A DNA stretch of 64,000 nt from Trema orientale (taxonomy: Eukaryota > Streptophyta > Magnoliopsida > Rosales > Cannabaceae). Made by a program: the position numbers and the translations under genes. Below are positions 21,568 through 33,900 of the stretch, in pieces; position 1 is the stretch's first letter, and every line of letters starts with the position of its first letter. The stretch is from contig JXTC01000003.1 in assembly GCA_002914845.1 (NCBI GenBank), forward strand, positions 1,657,822-1,721,821. The letters run 5' to 3'. The notes under the pieces are model-generated. The model did not search any database and was not told the DNA's origin. It worked only from the letters and a program-made list of their open reading frames with translations.

Positions 21568-22262
21568 GACTTCTCAATGGTTACAATTTTTTTGTGACTA
21601 TGGATGGGTACTTAAAAAAGTAGTGATAGCATTAAATTTTTTTGGCCAGCATTAAATATTTTTGGCCAACCACCAAACTAATCACCACTGTAGGATATTA
21701 GATCTAACGGCTTAAACCATTGTAACCATCTATGGGTAAATATTATTGTAACCATTTAAACCAAACCCATAGATATATATATATATATAGGAGATTTCAA
21801 TGGTTACGTCTCCATGAGTAACCATCATTAAAATACGTGTAATAATAAATTTATTATTTAAATTAGGGTACTACTAAGTTGACTTTCTAAAAAAATTTTA
21901 TAATATCAATGCTAATTAATTACAATAAATTTTGCTGTCCAATCACCAATGTAATTAAAACCGTTAGATTTTCATCCAACAGCTAAAAAAACAGTAACCA
22001 TCGATGGGTAAATATAGCAGTAACCATTGAAACCTCACCCATATGAGGACTTCTCAATGGTTACAATTTTTTTATGACCATATAAATGGATACTAAAAAA
22101 AAGTAGTGATAGCATTAAATTTTTTTGATGGTAATAAATAGCATTAAATTTTTTTGGCAAACCACTAAACTAATCACCAACGTAGGATATTAGATCTAAC
22201 GGCTTAAACCATTATAACCATCCATGGGTAAATATTGTTGTAACCATTTAAACCAAACCCAT
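21568..22262. mobile_element. three adjacent MITEs of one family
   Basis: Units lie at about 21568-21770, 21791-22040 and 22046-22262. Each starts near 'ctcaatggttac' or 'tttcaatggttac' and ends near the reverse complement ('gtaaccatttaaacc' or 'gtaaccattgaaacc'). The first and third units are close copies in the same orientation, sharing 'gtagtgatagcattaaattt' and 'taggatattagatctaacgg'. The middle one is more diverged. (TA)n separates units one and two. Confidence 0.75.
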
Positions 22263-22277
22263 ATATATATACATGGA

Positions 22278-23195
22278 TGCGTTTTCAACAGGTATCACAA
22301 CATTTACCTATTTATAGGTACTCTAATTTGAATCGTTTGATTTCAATCAAATGGCTATAATTAGTTTAGTTAATGTACCAAAAAATCTAATATCTTAAAT
22401 GTTTATATATTTATAGAAAAATTATTTATTAACCTTTTTGTTGCTAATTACCTGCTGAGTTAGATTTTTTTTTAAAATTCAATTCTATTAATTTAATTAT
22501 TTTAAAAAACAACTTTATAGTTTTTTCTAAATTGATTAATCCTATTTAAAGTTTTTTAGAAACGAAAATTAATTAAAATATGTACAGAGTTTAAGCTATT
22601 CATGTGAATTTTTTTTTAAAACAATTTTTCTTTCAATATAGTTCCTTTATGTATAGTAGTTTTTTTTTTTTTTTTTTTTGTTCGTTTCGTTAAATTAACT
22701 GTGAAAAAAAATAAAATTAATAGTTTTTTAATTGATTATTCCTATTTAAAGTTTAGAAAATAGGAAACTAATTAAAATGTGTACAAATTTTAAGTTGATT
22801 CACACATAAAGTTTTTTTTTTTTTAAGGAAAATAGATTTTCTTTCAATATAGTTCCTTTTTATCATAGTTTTTTTGCTTTTTGTTTTTAATAAAATAACA
22901 TATTCATATTATGAAAATTATGCCTACCTTCGAGTTTATCTTTCATCTAGTTAAAAAGAAATTTGATGAAATATTGAATTTACAATAGTATATATAGTTT
23001 TAAATTAAAGATAATTAAAAAAATTAAACTTTAAAGTTAAAATTCGAAAACGACAGATTTAAAAATAAAAAAAAATGAATGAGAAATTAATATATTGAAT
23101 GAGATGACTTGTTATTGTAGGTTTATTTTCAAATTAGTCAAACCTATGTACCCATCCATAGAGCAAAAATAAAAATACTCATTGAAAACTCACCC
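22278..23195. mobile_element. AT-rich terminal-inverted-repeat element
   Basis: The left end ('gttttcaacaggtatcac' ... 'tttataggtac') is matched by the complement of the right end at about 23145-23195 ('gtacccatccatagagc' ... 'cattgaaaactc'). The interior has two direct copies of about 170 bp (near 22500-22670 and 22700-22870), each with 'ctttcaatatagttcctttt' or a close variant. Non-coding. Confidence 0.5.
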
Positions 23196-23426
23196 TATAT
23201 AGGTATATATATGAGAAGTGCTAGTAATACTCTCTCTCTCTCTCAAAGAAAAAGGTCAATAACTCGATGTGCAGTTTCTACGAGCTTATAGGGCAGAAAA
23301 AGGTCAATAACTCAATTTGTAATTTCTACGAGCTTATGTGGCCCTTGGAGACTGGAGCTCAAGTAAAATATTTTTCCTCTTAATATTAGGAAAAAAAACT
23401 AAGTTATCTAAAAAGACGGAGAAATA

Positions 23427-23790
23427 TTTGATGGCCGTTTGGTTCGCCCATTCCATTCCATTGGAATGGAAAATCCATTTGAATGGGTGTTTGTTTCAAC
23501 AACTCTAAATTTTCCATTCAAATGGTCTTTTGGAATGAGTGTTTGTTTCAACAATTTAGTTTTTCTATTCAAATGGTTCATCAGTCACATCAACTATTTG
23601 AATGGATTTTTGTGTCTTGGATGAGAATGGAGGGGAAGAGGTATTTTTGAATGGTCCATTCCAATACTCCCATTCTAATTATAACCCATTCCACTATTTT
23701 TTCCATTCAAATGTCTTCCATTCCAATTATAACTCATTCCACAATTTCCATTCAAATACACACATTCAAATAGACGAAACAAACGGGGCA
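23427..23790. mobile_element. MITE with ggccgtttggttcg termini
   Basis: Starts 'ggccgtttggttcg' and ends near 'cgaaacaaacggggc', imperfect inverted termini of a type frequent in plant genomes. The body is made of iterated 'cattccattc' and 'ttcaaatgg' words. The target duplication is not clear. It lies within a pair of weak inverted ends at about 23214 ('agtgctagta') and 24005 ('tactagcagtt') that may belong to a surrounding older element. Confidence 0.6.
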
Positions 23791-24396
23791 CGTGGATTGG
23801 GATAGTAACCCGCTCTTGATATCTAGCATTGCTCCTTGCACATTGCCCCTTGCACACTGCTCTTTTCACACTTTGTTATTTCATTATTTGATTTATGGAC
23901 TCTACCAAAATATCTCACATTTTAATAATATGACAAATCACTATGAAGTTCAAATTAATGTCAAATAGTGAGACATGAGAGTGCAAAAAAAATTTTACTA
24001 GCAGTTCTTTTATCTATATTTATATATATACACATGTATGTGTACCAGAGATAATTTTTGCTTATATTTTTATATCGTAGAAATTGAAAGAATTAAAATA
24101 CCTCACATTATGAGAATATAACAAATTAATATTAATTAGGAGTGTGATCATGAGAGTGTAAAGAAAATGAGAAAATTAGAAAATGAGTATTGTTAACTCA
24201 CGGTACATATATATGTGACGGTCAAATTTGATAAATAATGCATGTTTTATATACAAATATATATATAGCTTCAATACCATACTAGAGCTTATAATAATAC
24301 AAAAGGGAACAATGTGAACTCTTTGCGTGAAACCAACAAAAATTGATTCTCAGTGCGATTAAGGAACATATTGACAACAATCTCAGCACATAAATA
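23791..24396. other. repeat-derived AT-rich DNA, no gene seen
   Basis: Contains 'gcacattgccccttgcacac' and similar reiterated words near 23830, and scattered (TA)n. No coding evidence. Confidence 0.4.
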
Positions 24397-24462
24397 TATT
24401 TTCCAAAAGTATAAACCGAAACATTTTAATATTTTCCAAAAGTATAAACCGAAACATTTTAA
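24397..24462. repeat. 33-bp direct tandem repeat, two copies
   Basis: 'tattttccaaaagtataaac' begins at 24397 and again at 24430, with identical continuations. Confidence 0.85.
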
Positions 24463-24838
24463 AAGTCCAAGTTGTTGAAAATCTATTAAGGAAGCATTCC
24501 TTAATTAAGAATTAAGTAATATCTTAGACAAACTCGTTTCTTGTCTCTGAATTTCATGTTTTCTTGTAGTTCTACGTGGCTCCAGTATCATATCAGGACC
24601 ATTCTTTTTTTTTTTTTCCTTTAATTTATTTTCATTATTTTTATTATTATTATTATTTTTTAAAAGTCCAAGTTGTTGAAAATCTATTAAGCAAGCATTC
24701 CTTAATTAAGAATTAAGTAATATCTTGGACAAACACTTTTCTTGTCTCTGAATTTCATGTTTTCTGTTAGTTCTACTTGGCTCCAGTATCTTATTAGGAC
24801 CATTCTTTCTTTTCTTTTATTTATTTTCATTATTTATT
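24459..24838. repeat. about 200-bp tandem duplication
   Basis: 'aaaagtccaagttgttgaaa' starts at 24461 and again at 24662 (period 201). Homology runs through 'ttcatgttttct' and 'ctccagtatc' to the T-rich ends. The copies differ at a few positions and in the length of the T/A runs. Confidence 0.85.
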
Positions 24839-25284
24839 TTTTTTTTCTTTTGCTACCAATTATATAATAAATTAGATTGACTAGGCAAAAAAAAACCCAA
24901 ACTTATGTGCATATATGTATCAAGTTGACAGTCACAGGTAGCCCATTCTTATCCATAACGGATTGCAGATACGCTTTTCAAGATATTGGGTATATATATG
25001 TACGACCGTGACATTATCAATAATAATAATAGGGTATAATAACAATATTTTATTTTGAAAGAATAATAATAACAATGCTGTTATTAAAACTAAGTGAGAA
25101 AAGTTAGCCTTAAGATCAATTATGCATGTCCATGACAAACATATGGGTCCACTATTTGAATCTAGAAAATGAAAAGAGCATCTAAGAAAAGCATATTCAT
25201 ATATTGCAACAATTTAAATTAAGCTAGAAGCTTAGATGAAGGAAGTTTATCTATATATTGTTGTATTTTAGAGCTTTTTTTTCA
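24839..25284. other. intergenic, nothing recognised
   Basis: AT-rich sequence with no coding or repeat structure that I can support. Confidence 0.4.
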
Positions 25285-25738
25285 TTTAAGATAGGGTTTT
25301 TGGCATAATTAGTCCCTGAATTTTTCGATGATTTGCAATGTATCCCTTGAATTTTTTTTTTTAGTAATTAAGACCCTGAATTTAGAATTTTTGGCAATAT
25401 ATCCCCTGAACTTTTATTTTTGGCAATTAGGACCCTGAATTTAGAGTTTTTGGCATGATTAGCCTCTGAATTTTTCGTTGATTTGTAATTTATTTTTTAA
25501 TTGTTTAAAAATTTGCATATAACTCAGGGGATATATTGCAAATCAGCAAAAAATTCAGGGACTAATCATGCCAAAAATCCTAAATTCAAGGTCCTAATTG
25601 CCAAAAAAAAAGTTCAAAGGATATATTGCCAAAAATTCTAAATTCAGGATCCTAATTGCCAAAAAAAAAAATTCAGGGGATACATTGCAAACCATCGAAA
25701 AATTCAGGGACTAATCATGCCAAAAACCCTTTAAGATA
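25285..25738. mobile_element. Mutator-type fold-back element, 9-bp target duplication
   Basis: The element is 25294-25729 (436 bp), flanked by a perfect 9-bp repeat, tttaagata, at 25285-25293 and 25730-25738. It begins gggtttttggcat and ends atgccaaaaaccc. The two arms, each about 190-200 bp, are near-complete reverse complements around a short AT-rich loop (about 25490-25515). Each arm is itself built from repeated phrases of the kind 'ccctgaatttt' plus 'tttggcaat', so it could form a long stem. A 9-bp duplication is the mark of Mutator-like transposases. Confidence 0.88.
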
Positions 25739-26897
25739 AAATGAATTCACTTAGCTGGAAAGGATAACTGAAAATATGGGAAATTCAATATAGTCTGTTT
25801 TTTTTGTCTGTAGATTTTGTCTGTTTAACCGATGGAACAGAAGTTAGAATCCATATATGGGAAATTCAATATAGTCTTTTTTTTTTTGGATATACAATAT
25901 AGTCATTATTGTTGGGTACGTAAGGTAGACAAAATAAAATTTGTACTTACTAGTCCCTATCGATCATGCTTTTTAGCATATAGTTTTTTTTGTTGCCCCC
26001 TTCTAAGTACGTACGTCTACACGAAACGCGGTTTCCCTGTATAATTCTTTTTTTTTTTTTTTAAAGGCTAATTTTTCTTGTACATTTCACGGTTGGAATA
26101 TATAAATTAGAGTATTACTATTATTTATGTAACACATCAATTCGATTTTTTCGCATTATATATGTCTTTTGAAAATACCATTCTTTTATTTTGAAGCATG
26201 ATCACTAATCATCGCTGCGTTTATTTTTCTTCGGATATGTAGTTCTTGTAGAAATTCTTCGCATATAAGATCCATGTATAGCGTATTACGGAATGTATAA
26301 TTAAGAAAAACAGGGTATCTTACGTAACAAGTAAATTTTTTCATAAGAAAAAAAGAGGAAAGAAAAATCATGCCCTCCTTTTATTTTAGGTAATGCGTTG
26401 GTGAAACATTAATTGCCAACTATATATATAAATACTCTAAATGTGTCCCTCATAAGGAGATAAAATAGTAAAAATTACTCCTTTCTGAAAAACAAGTTCT
26501 CAAAAAACTCCTAGGACTCTAACAAAAACTTACATAATAATCATATATTCGATGTATAATCATATATGCTAGTTACCTCTAACAAAACTTACAAAGTACA
26601 TTTCCCGGAAATTGTTGTTCGTCCACACTAGAAGCTCTTGAAATTCGCTAAATTAGTTAATCTCTTTTCATTAATAATTAGTTCTTGACAAGCATTATCA
26701 CACATATACACGCAATAGTGTTGGATTGTATATTGATTTTTTTTTTAGTTTAAATACTCTAAGTGTACACATTATTGCACATTTGCACTCTGTATTGGAA
26801 ATGGAAACCTTCACCGTCAATGTCTAAGTTAAACCGGCAGTTGCATAGAGCAAAGCATGCTGATATGACAAAAAGAGAATACTAGTATGATTAAGGT
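25739..26897. other. intergenic, nothing recognised
   Basis: AT-rich sequence. 'atatgggaaattcaatatag' occurs twice (about 25775 and 25856). No supported gene. Confidence 0.4.
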
Positions 26898-27099
26898 TTT
26901 TTTTAAGAGCAATGTTATGAGGCACCAGTGGTGTCCAGCACCACAGTGATATGTCTGTTTGTCACTGGATGATTTAATTAATAAACTGGGTCCCATATGG
27001 GCCCCACTTAAATTATAATTATGATTAGCCAATGACAGACTGACACATCACTGTGGTGCTGGGCAGCACTGGTGCCCTATAGCATTATTCTTTTTTTAA
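26898..27099. mobile_element. Mutator-type MITE, 9-bp target duplication
   Basis: The element is 26907-27090 (184 bp), with the perfect 9-bp repeat tttttttaa at 26898-26906 and 27091-27099. Imperfect inverted termini of more than 50 bp: gagcaatgttatgaggcacc at the left, gaataatgctatagggcacc read back from the right, both continuing into 'agcaccacagtgat'. Because the duplication is T-rich, chance contributes more here than at 25285. Confidence 0.8.
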
Positions 27100-27291
27100 A
27101 GTAAGAGGAGTGCTAGCAACACTCTCTTTTGCACTCTTCTAATCTCACTGATTGACACGTGGAATCTATTATGATTTGTTATATTATTGAAATATTAAAC
27201 TGGATAGTGGAATCCACATGTCAGACAGTAAGACTAGAGAATGTCAAAGAGAGTGTCCAATAGAGTGTCCTTAGCATTTCCCTTGGAGTAA
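27096..27291. mobile_element. second Mutator-type MITE
   Basis: The element is 27105-27282. Inverted termini: gaggagtgctagcaacactc at the left, gggaaatgctaaggacactc read back from the right. Flanks ttaaagtaa and ttggagtaa match at 7 of 9 positions, a decayed 9-bp duplication. It starts a few bases from the end of the previous MITE. Confidence 0.65.
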
Positions 27292-27344
27292 TTAATGGCA
27301 GCTTCTTATAAGAAAATAATGCTTGTAAAAAAGTGCGTGGTCCA

Positions 27345-28200
27345 TGTGATGCGAGCAATCAATACATGTCCTCTTGCATATTAGTGCAACGTCTGGATGC
27401 AGTAGGTATCATGCAGAACTAATTGTCATAAGGTTGTGGCTTTGCTAATATAATTAAGTTGTTTAGGCTCAGCATAATACTGGAGGTGCCACGCTGCCCC
27501 TGATTGCTCAATTATGAAGATCTTGGCTTGAGAACACCCGCAGGGCCAAGCCAACTGTGACTTGTTTTTTGTTACTTGGAGCCTGTAAGTGAGTTAGAAA
27601 ATACTAGGGTCTGCTTAGATATATTTTTATTTTCTGTTTTTTATTTAAATAAATAAAAGTTTATAAATTACTTTTTGAAAAGCATGTTCGGTAACATTAT
27701 TTTTATTTTCTGTTTTAAAAAATTGTAAACAAAATTTTTAAAAATAAAGTAAAACTAAAAAATTTTAAACAAAAAGTAAAACCAAAAGTGGTATTTTTGT
27801 AAATAAAAATTTTTAAGTGGTATTTTGTAAATTAAATTTTGGAAGTGATATTTTTCTAAATAAAGTTTAAAAATAGTATTTTCATATATAATATTTTTCT
27901 AAAAAAATATAAAGTGATACTTATCTAAATAAATACTTGAAAATGATATCTTTATAATTATTTTTTATAGTTACCAATCATGTTTATGTTTTTTGTTTTT
28001 AGAAATTAAAAATGATTTGATGTGTTACCAAGCAAGTTTTTCAAACTAACTATTAACTAGTTTTATTTTTTTAATAATAAATGTAAACTATACAGTTCAA
28101 TTACTCGCAAAAAGTTAACAATTTAGTATTTCCTATTTTTGGCTATAAGTATCGGTGAGTTTAATTACTAAGTTTTTGGAGAAAACTCTCTAAGATTATA
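27345..28200. repeat. duplicated segment, copy 1 (uninterrupted)
   Basis: Matches 28545-28588 plus 28979-29740 in the same orientation. Strong landmarks are 'ttaagttgtttaggc', 'agcataatactggaggtgcc', 'ggcttgagaacacccg' and 'gattatatgta'. Copy 1 has about 65 bp near 27385-27449 that copy 2 lacks. Its far end continues past the point where copy 2 is interrupted by the copia LTR. Non-coding. Confidence 0.85.
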
Positions 28201-28544
28201 TGTATATACTTTTTTGAATATTTAGTACCAAATCACTTAGAAATTGTTTATCTAGTAGTTAACTATGGTAAAATTATATCACTGTAGTTAACTTTGTATA
28301 TGCTCAAAGTTGTTATTTTACCTTCTTTCAAAAAACTAAATATGTACGATAATATGAATTTATGATTCAAGGCAAAATATTTCACGTGCAATGCACATAG
28401 TCCATCTTAGATTCTCTCTAATGCATTCCTGCTAAAATGGATGTGCTAATTCTAAATTTAGTATCATATGTTAAATTTAGCACATATTTTTTAGGTTTTA
28501 CTAGAGATATCAATGTGGGCCGGGTTTTGTGGGCTAATTCCGAA

Positions 28545-29740
28545 GAAAAAGCACAGTATCAATATATGTCTTCTTGCATATAATTAAGGGTTTCTTACAC
28601 TTATACTTATAAAAAATGAAAAGAATTACAAAAATACGGAAGTCACAGTTTTTTCCAGTTTTCGTACGGTTTAATTAGGGAAATATCACTTTTAAAAAAT
28701 ATTTAGAAAATTATCACTTTTAAAATAGTTACTGGTTACCAGTTTCTGAAAACTGGTTACTGGAAACTAGTTACCAATTATATATCAGTTATAAATATCT
28801 TCGGTTACTAGTTACCAGTTTCTAGAAACTAGTTACTATTTTAAAAAATAGTATGTTTATAAATATTTTTTAAAAAGCGATATTTTTCTAATAAAAACCG
28901 TACCGCACCGTGAAAAATACAAAAGTACCGTATTTTTCCAATTCTTTTCAAAAGTACCGTATTTTTTCTAATTTCCCCTATAATTAAGTTGTTTAGGCCC
29001 AGCATAATACTGGAGGTGCCAAGCTACACCTGATTGCTCTATTATGAAGGGCTTGGCTTGAGAACACCCGGAGGTCAGAGCCAACTGTGATTTGTTGTGT
29101 TACTTGGAGCTTATGAGTGAGTTAGAAAATATTAAGATCTTTTTAGATACACTTTTATTTTCCGTTTAAATAAAACAAAATTTACAATTTTCTTTTTTTC
29201 GAAAAACATGCTTGGCAATATAATTTTTGTTTTCTATTTTAAAAATTATGAACAAAATTTTTAAAAATAATGGAAGTGAAAAATTTTCACTTTCAAATTT
29301 TTTTTAAGCAAAAAGTAAAACAAAAAAGTGGTATTTTTGTAAACAAAATTTTTTAAATGATATTTTGTAAATAAAATTTTAGACACGATATTTTTCTAAA
29401 CAAAAGTTTAAAAATAATATTTTGATAGATAGAATTTTCTAAAAAAATTTAAAGTGATATTTATCTAAATAAATATTTGAAAATGATATTTTTCTAATTA
29501 TTTTATGTGGTTACCAGTCATGTTTATGTTTTTTGTTTATAGAAATTAAAAATGATTTGATGTGTTACCAAGCAAGTTTTTCAAATTACTATTTAGTTTT
29601 ATGTTTTTAATAATAAATGTAAACTATACAGCTCAATTACTCGCAAAAAGTTAACAATTTAGTATTTCATATTTTCGGCTATCAGTATCGGTGAGTTTAA
29701 GTACTAAGTTTTCGGAGAAAATTCTCTAAGATTATATGTA
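28545..29740. repeat. duplicated segment, copy 2 (twice interrupted)
   Basis: Same segment as 27345-28200. It is interrupted at 28589 by a MITE (to 28978) and ends abruptly at 29740, where a copia LTR begins. The order of events is duplication, then the two insertions. Confidence 0.85.
28579..28988. mobile_element. Mutator-type MITE inside copy 2
   Basis: The element is 28589-28978 (390 bp), with the 10-bp direct repeat tataattaag at 28579-28588 and 28979-28988 (one base may be chance). The subterminal parts are inverted: 'gaaaagaatt' followed by 'aaaaatacgg' at the left is complemented at about 28920-28960. The interior has reiterated 'gttaccagtttc' and 'ctagttac' words in both orientations. 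Copy 1 is the empty-site allele. Confidence 0.8.
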
Positions 29741-30032
29741 TGTATTATAAACTAAGGACAAAGTATAGAATAGAAAATGCATAAAAGTAAAAGAAGAAGA
29801 TACAAGAGAAGTGTAGAGAGAATTTTCTTATTATTCCATTCTTCTTCATCTACACAATACATGCTCAATGGCATATTTATAGGCTTACAACCATAAGTGC
29901 TAGAATACCGAAAGATTATATATGTTACAATGTAGAACACTATTAAATAGAATTTAAATGGAGGTTAGGAAACCTAAAAGTTAGGGGTTGTGGAATATGA
30001 ACATCCACATATAAATTAATATATTCATAACA
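29741..30032 (-). repeat. 3' LTR of the second copia
   Basis: Minus strand TGTTATGAATAT to TTTATAATACA, aligned with 35306-35512 (for example 'agaagaagatacaagagaag' and 'tacatgctcaatggcatatt'). Confidence 0.9.
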
Positions 30033-30399
30033 CTCCCCCTTGGATGTTCATTAGAATATGCCTCATTAAAACCTTACTGGGTAAAACCCTTTGAGACAAA
30101 AAAAAAAAAAAAAAACCCAGTAAAGGAAAAAGAGTTCAATATCCTTATTATTTGTTAAAGTTGCCTCATTAAAAACCTTATAGAAAAATCCAATGGGACA
30201 AAACCTCAGCGAAGGGAAAAAGAGTACAACATACATTATTTAGCTACTGCATAGGCTGCCTCATGAAAACCTTTAGTCAATAAAAACTTTATGAGACAAA
30301 AATTTGACTAAGGAAAAAGAGTACAGCTATATACTAATTTGCTCCCCCTGATAAGGACAACAATATGAAACAACGCATACTAATCAACAAAATAAGATG

Positions 30400-30990
30400 C
30401 TTCATAGATACATAGTGGCACATTGCGTCATTCATATATCCTAATTTCCGCAAGAATTTATAGAATCAGTATTTTCCATCTATGCCAAAATTGCTTCAAT
30501 CCATGTAAAATTTCTACAATTCAATTAAATATATATTCTATGTTTGATGCAATCTTTACTCCTTCTAGGACGTTCATATGTCTAGTTTTAATACGACATC
30601 CATGAGGCGCATATCAAACCTCTCATTAACCGCCATACTAATCAGGTAACGAAATGTGATCATATTTATAAAAAGGAGAATAAGTTTCGTTCTAGTTAAT
30701 GTCTGGTCTATACGAGAAAACCCCTGGCAACTAGTCTCACTTTATATCTTACTACCTCATTATTCTCGTTACACTTTCGAACAAACATCTACGTATATAC
30801 AATCGATTTAATATTGCGAGGAGTCAGCACAATAAGTACGAATATATTGCTTTTAGAAAGCGAGACTAGCTCGGCCTGAATTGCCTCTTTCCATAATGGC
30901 CAATCATGTTTATGCTGTCATTTAACCATACTCATGAATTCTGGATCCAGATTTATCTCGAGACAGCAAGAGTAACTGTTGAGGCAAATA
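30400..30990 (-). pseudogene. copia RT fragment, heavily decayed
   Basis: Read on the minus strand across several frames: HDWPLWKEAIQAELVSL (the conserved entry to copia RT), then a recognisable but stop-filled core with ITFRYLISMAVNERFDMRLM, and near 30420 GYMNDAMCHYVSMK, which corresponds to the segment before the YVDD box. Many stops and shifts show that it is dead. Confidence 0.75.
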
Positions 30991-33900
30991 CATCGTCGAC
31001 GATCAAAATTTCTATTCAATTTTTCTCCTATATTTACAAAATATATTGAGATCTCGAAAATTTTATCGATCACATCTACTCCATGAGCCATATTTGGAGA
31101 ATTTAATTGTCCATTGTCTCAGTTTGTTTTTCAATATTAGCTATAGCTCTTTGACTAAGATCTTCCTTTTCAGAAGGTTTCTCTAAGTGACGCTGCTTTT
31201 TTTTTTAGCAGATTCTTATCTTTAGCACCAATTTGCCATCCATGCTTTTGGCATGTTTTGATCTCGATTGGTCATGTGTTGTTAATAGGGATCACAACTA
31301 TTGTTAGGGTATTAATAGTAGGAATTTAAGATTTTTTGTCACTCTCATAGCATCTATAAATATCTTTGGCAGTTGAATTGCAATCTGTAACAACTGTATT
31401 ATTTTTTAAAAATTTCTAGTTTACTTTTACTTGTACAAGAATTAAAATACTTAACCAGTCTTCCTTCTAGGAATTTTCTCGATATTTTTCATACTACAAG
31501 TATCATTTCTCCCCCTAATGTCGAGAAATGTACCTTGTCTAATTAGCAATTAGTAAATGTGCGGTAAATAAATTACCCGTTAGAAATATTTAAGAATGCT
31601 TATAATCAAGACAGTTTAATAGACAAACATGTGACATAACCACAAACTCGCAGATAATAATAATTTTTAGGCTCGTACTCATGTACAAATTATAATGGGG
31701 GGTACATGTGATATACAGATGACCGAATTTGAATCAAGGCTATTGTGTGCTTAATATCATATCTTCAAATAATGAAAGGCAATTTTAATTTCAATTTATA
31801 ATAAGCTTTTTGCTTTAATAAGTGACTCTACTGGGTCATCTTGTGTATAAGTGTGGGTTATATGATGCTCAACTTTCATCCCAATTACCAAGAAATAATC
31901 ACTATAGTATTGAAATATAAATTCACCAATATTATCAAGTCTTCTAGACTTATAGGGATAATATAAAAATTGCACTTAATTAAATTATAGATAGACAACA
32001 GGCTAACATAAGTCCAATGTATTTAGACATCTATCAAAATTATAATTTATCGAAATGACCCTCATATATTCTCTTGGATCTATTATAAATTATAATGGTT
32101 TCAACGATGGCCTTTTAACTAATTTGCCTTGAGCATACGCAGCACAAAATCATATGAAGGATTTTTCTTATTCTTGAATGGATGTCCATCATAATTCTCA
32201 ATACTTCGGTTCATCATACTAGACTTAGGATAACCTAATCGATCGTACCAATTCTTCAAAATTTGATTATTGAACTACAGGTTCAACGCAACATACTTAC
32301 AACTTATGATATGAAAGTGCAATATAAGCTTGTGGAGAGGCTCTTCTATAGCCATCTATTTATTTAACAATGCCTGAAATTATAATATATACCCTTCATA
32401 ATAAGACATATCCATGAGGTATCTACTATCCCATAGGATAATGTGCATAATTGCACTGTCTACTAAACATACTTCTAATTTATTTAACCAGAAGTATGGG
32501 GTTTGGCATCGTTCCCATTAATGTTCAAGCAAAAAATAATAATAATAAGATGATATATACATTGCAGTATAGAATAATGCAGGTAAATAAATAAACAACT
32601 AAAAATAATATCCAAGAATTATTCGAACACATTTGAAATTCAATGATAAATGACGATAAGAATATCTAAGCTCAATTAATCCTTTAGAAAGTCAACTTAT
32701 GAATCACATATAGTTGGGTTATGTCCTCTACATTTTCTAATTTCCTTCCAAGGCTTGTTGTATTCATTAAAATGGACCTTACTCTTAGGTATATACTTTT
32801 GAAACAACTCAAATAGATGTTTAGAGGTATAATAAGTACGGCTCCAATGGTCTTTCCCTCAATATCTACAATAAGCATATTGTCCGTTCTTGTCCTGCAT
32901 GATCATTATTTCTCCCCCTCTTCTAGTGCCCATTCACAAGTATTTTTTTTATGAGCATACCCATAATCATATCCATTGTTCCTATACATTGCCCATATTT
33001 ATCACATTTGTGGCTACATACAACATTCACTCCACGGATTGTTGTCACAGTAATAGGCTTAGCTTGATGATTCATCATCATTAATGCATTGTCTTTCTCA
33101 ACCACCAGAATACAAGTAATAAATATAGAGTACTTTTGAAAATTTTCGTTCTTTGTAGTACTAGTGCAAGAGTATGTTAGAGACATGAAAAATAGTCTTA
33201 TCACTACACAATTTCAATTGTGAGATTATTCTAAATGTGGTTGAATTATACTTTGACATGGACTTAAAGTCCTATAGGCACTTATATAACCAATCAAATT
33301 AAGCATATAGTAGGATAACGAACTTCGGGTCGTTAATGCTTTGTTTTCAGAGGACATTAGAATCTTTAATAATGAGGTATTAAGCCTTCAAATTCTCAGT
33401 TAAACAATGCCTCAATAATATTTATAAGCTTAGCCGTATTTTAGGCCGATACCTTAATTTCTTCCTTAATGATCTCACCCAACTCATTAGTATCCAAATG
33501 CATTTCAGCATCAAGGACTCACGTCAAATATTTTTTTCACAAATTTCAAGAGTATTGAACTCAAGCTTAGATAAATTTGCTATCTTAATATGTCCAAAAT
33601 AAATATTCTACAATGTTCTAAATATAATTATTTTCCAAACAATTATTTGAATATAGTCAATGAGATTGCTCAAAAGTTTATGTACTCTCAAGTAAAACCA
33701 AAGTCCAAAGATTAGTAATATAATTGTAATTGAACTGATTTAGTATATTAAAAAATTATAAGAATTATAGTTAGTTTCTTCAGCTAATCAAATAGAAATC
33801 AGTAATAAGTAGTCATGGGAATAACTTTGTATTTATATATACACATTCATATACATATAAAACTGAATTACTCCCATAGATATATATATATATATTTAAT

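Noticed and set aside
23214-24011. Possible larger element enclosing the ggccgtttggttcg MITE
   Set aside because: Only about 15 bp of inverted similarity at the ends and no matching target duplication; too weak to call.
24397-24838. Regularly repeated sequence considered as a CRISPR-like array
   Set aside because: Two direct tandem copies without constant repeats separated by unique spacers, in a plant nuclear genome.
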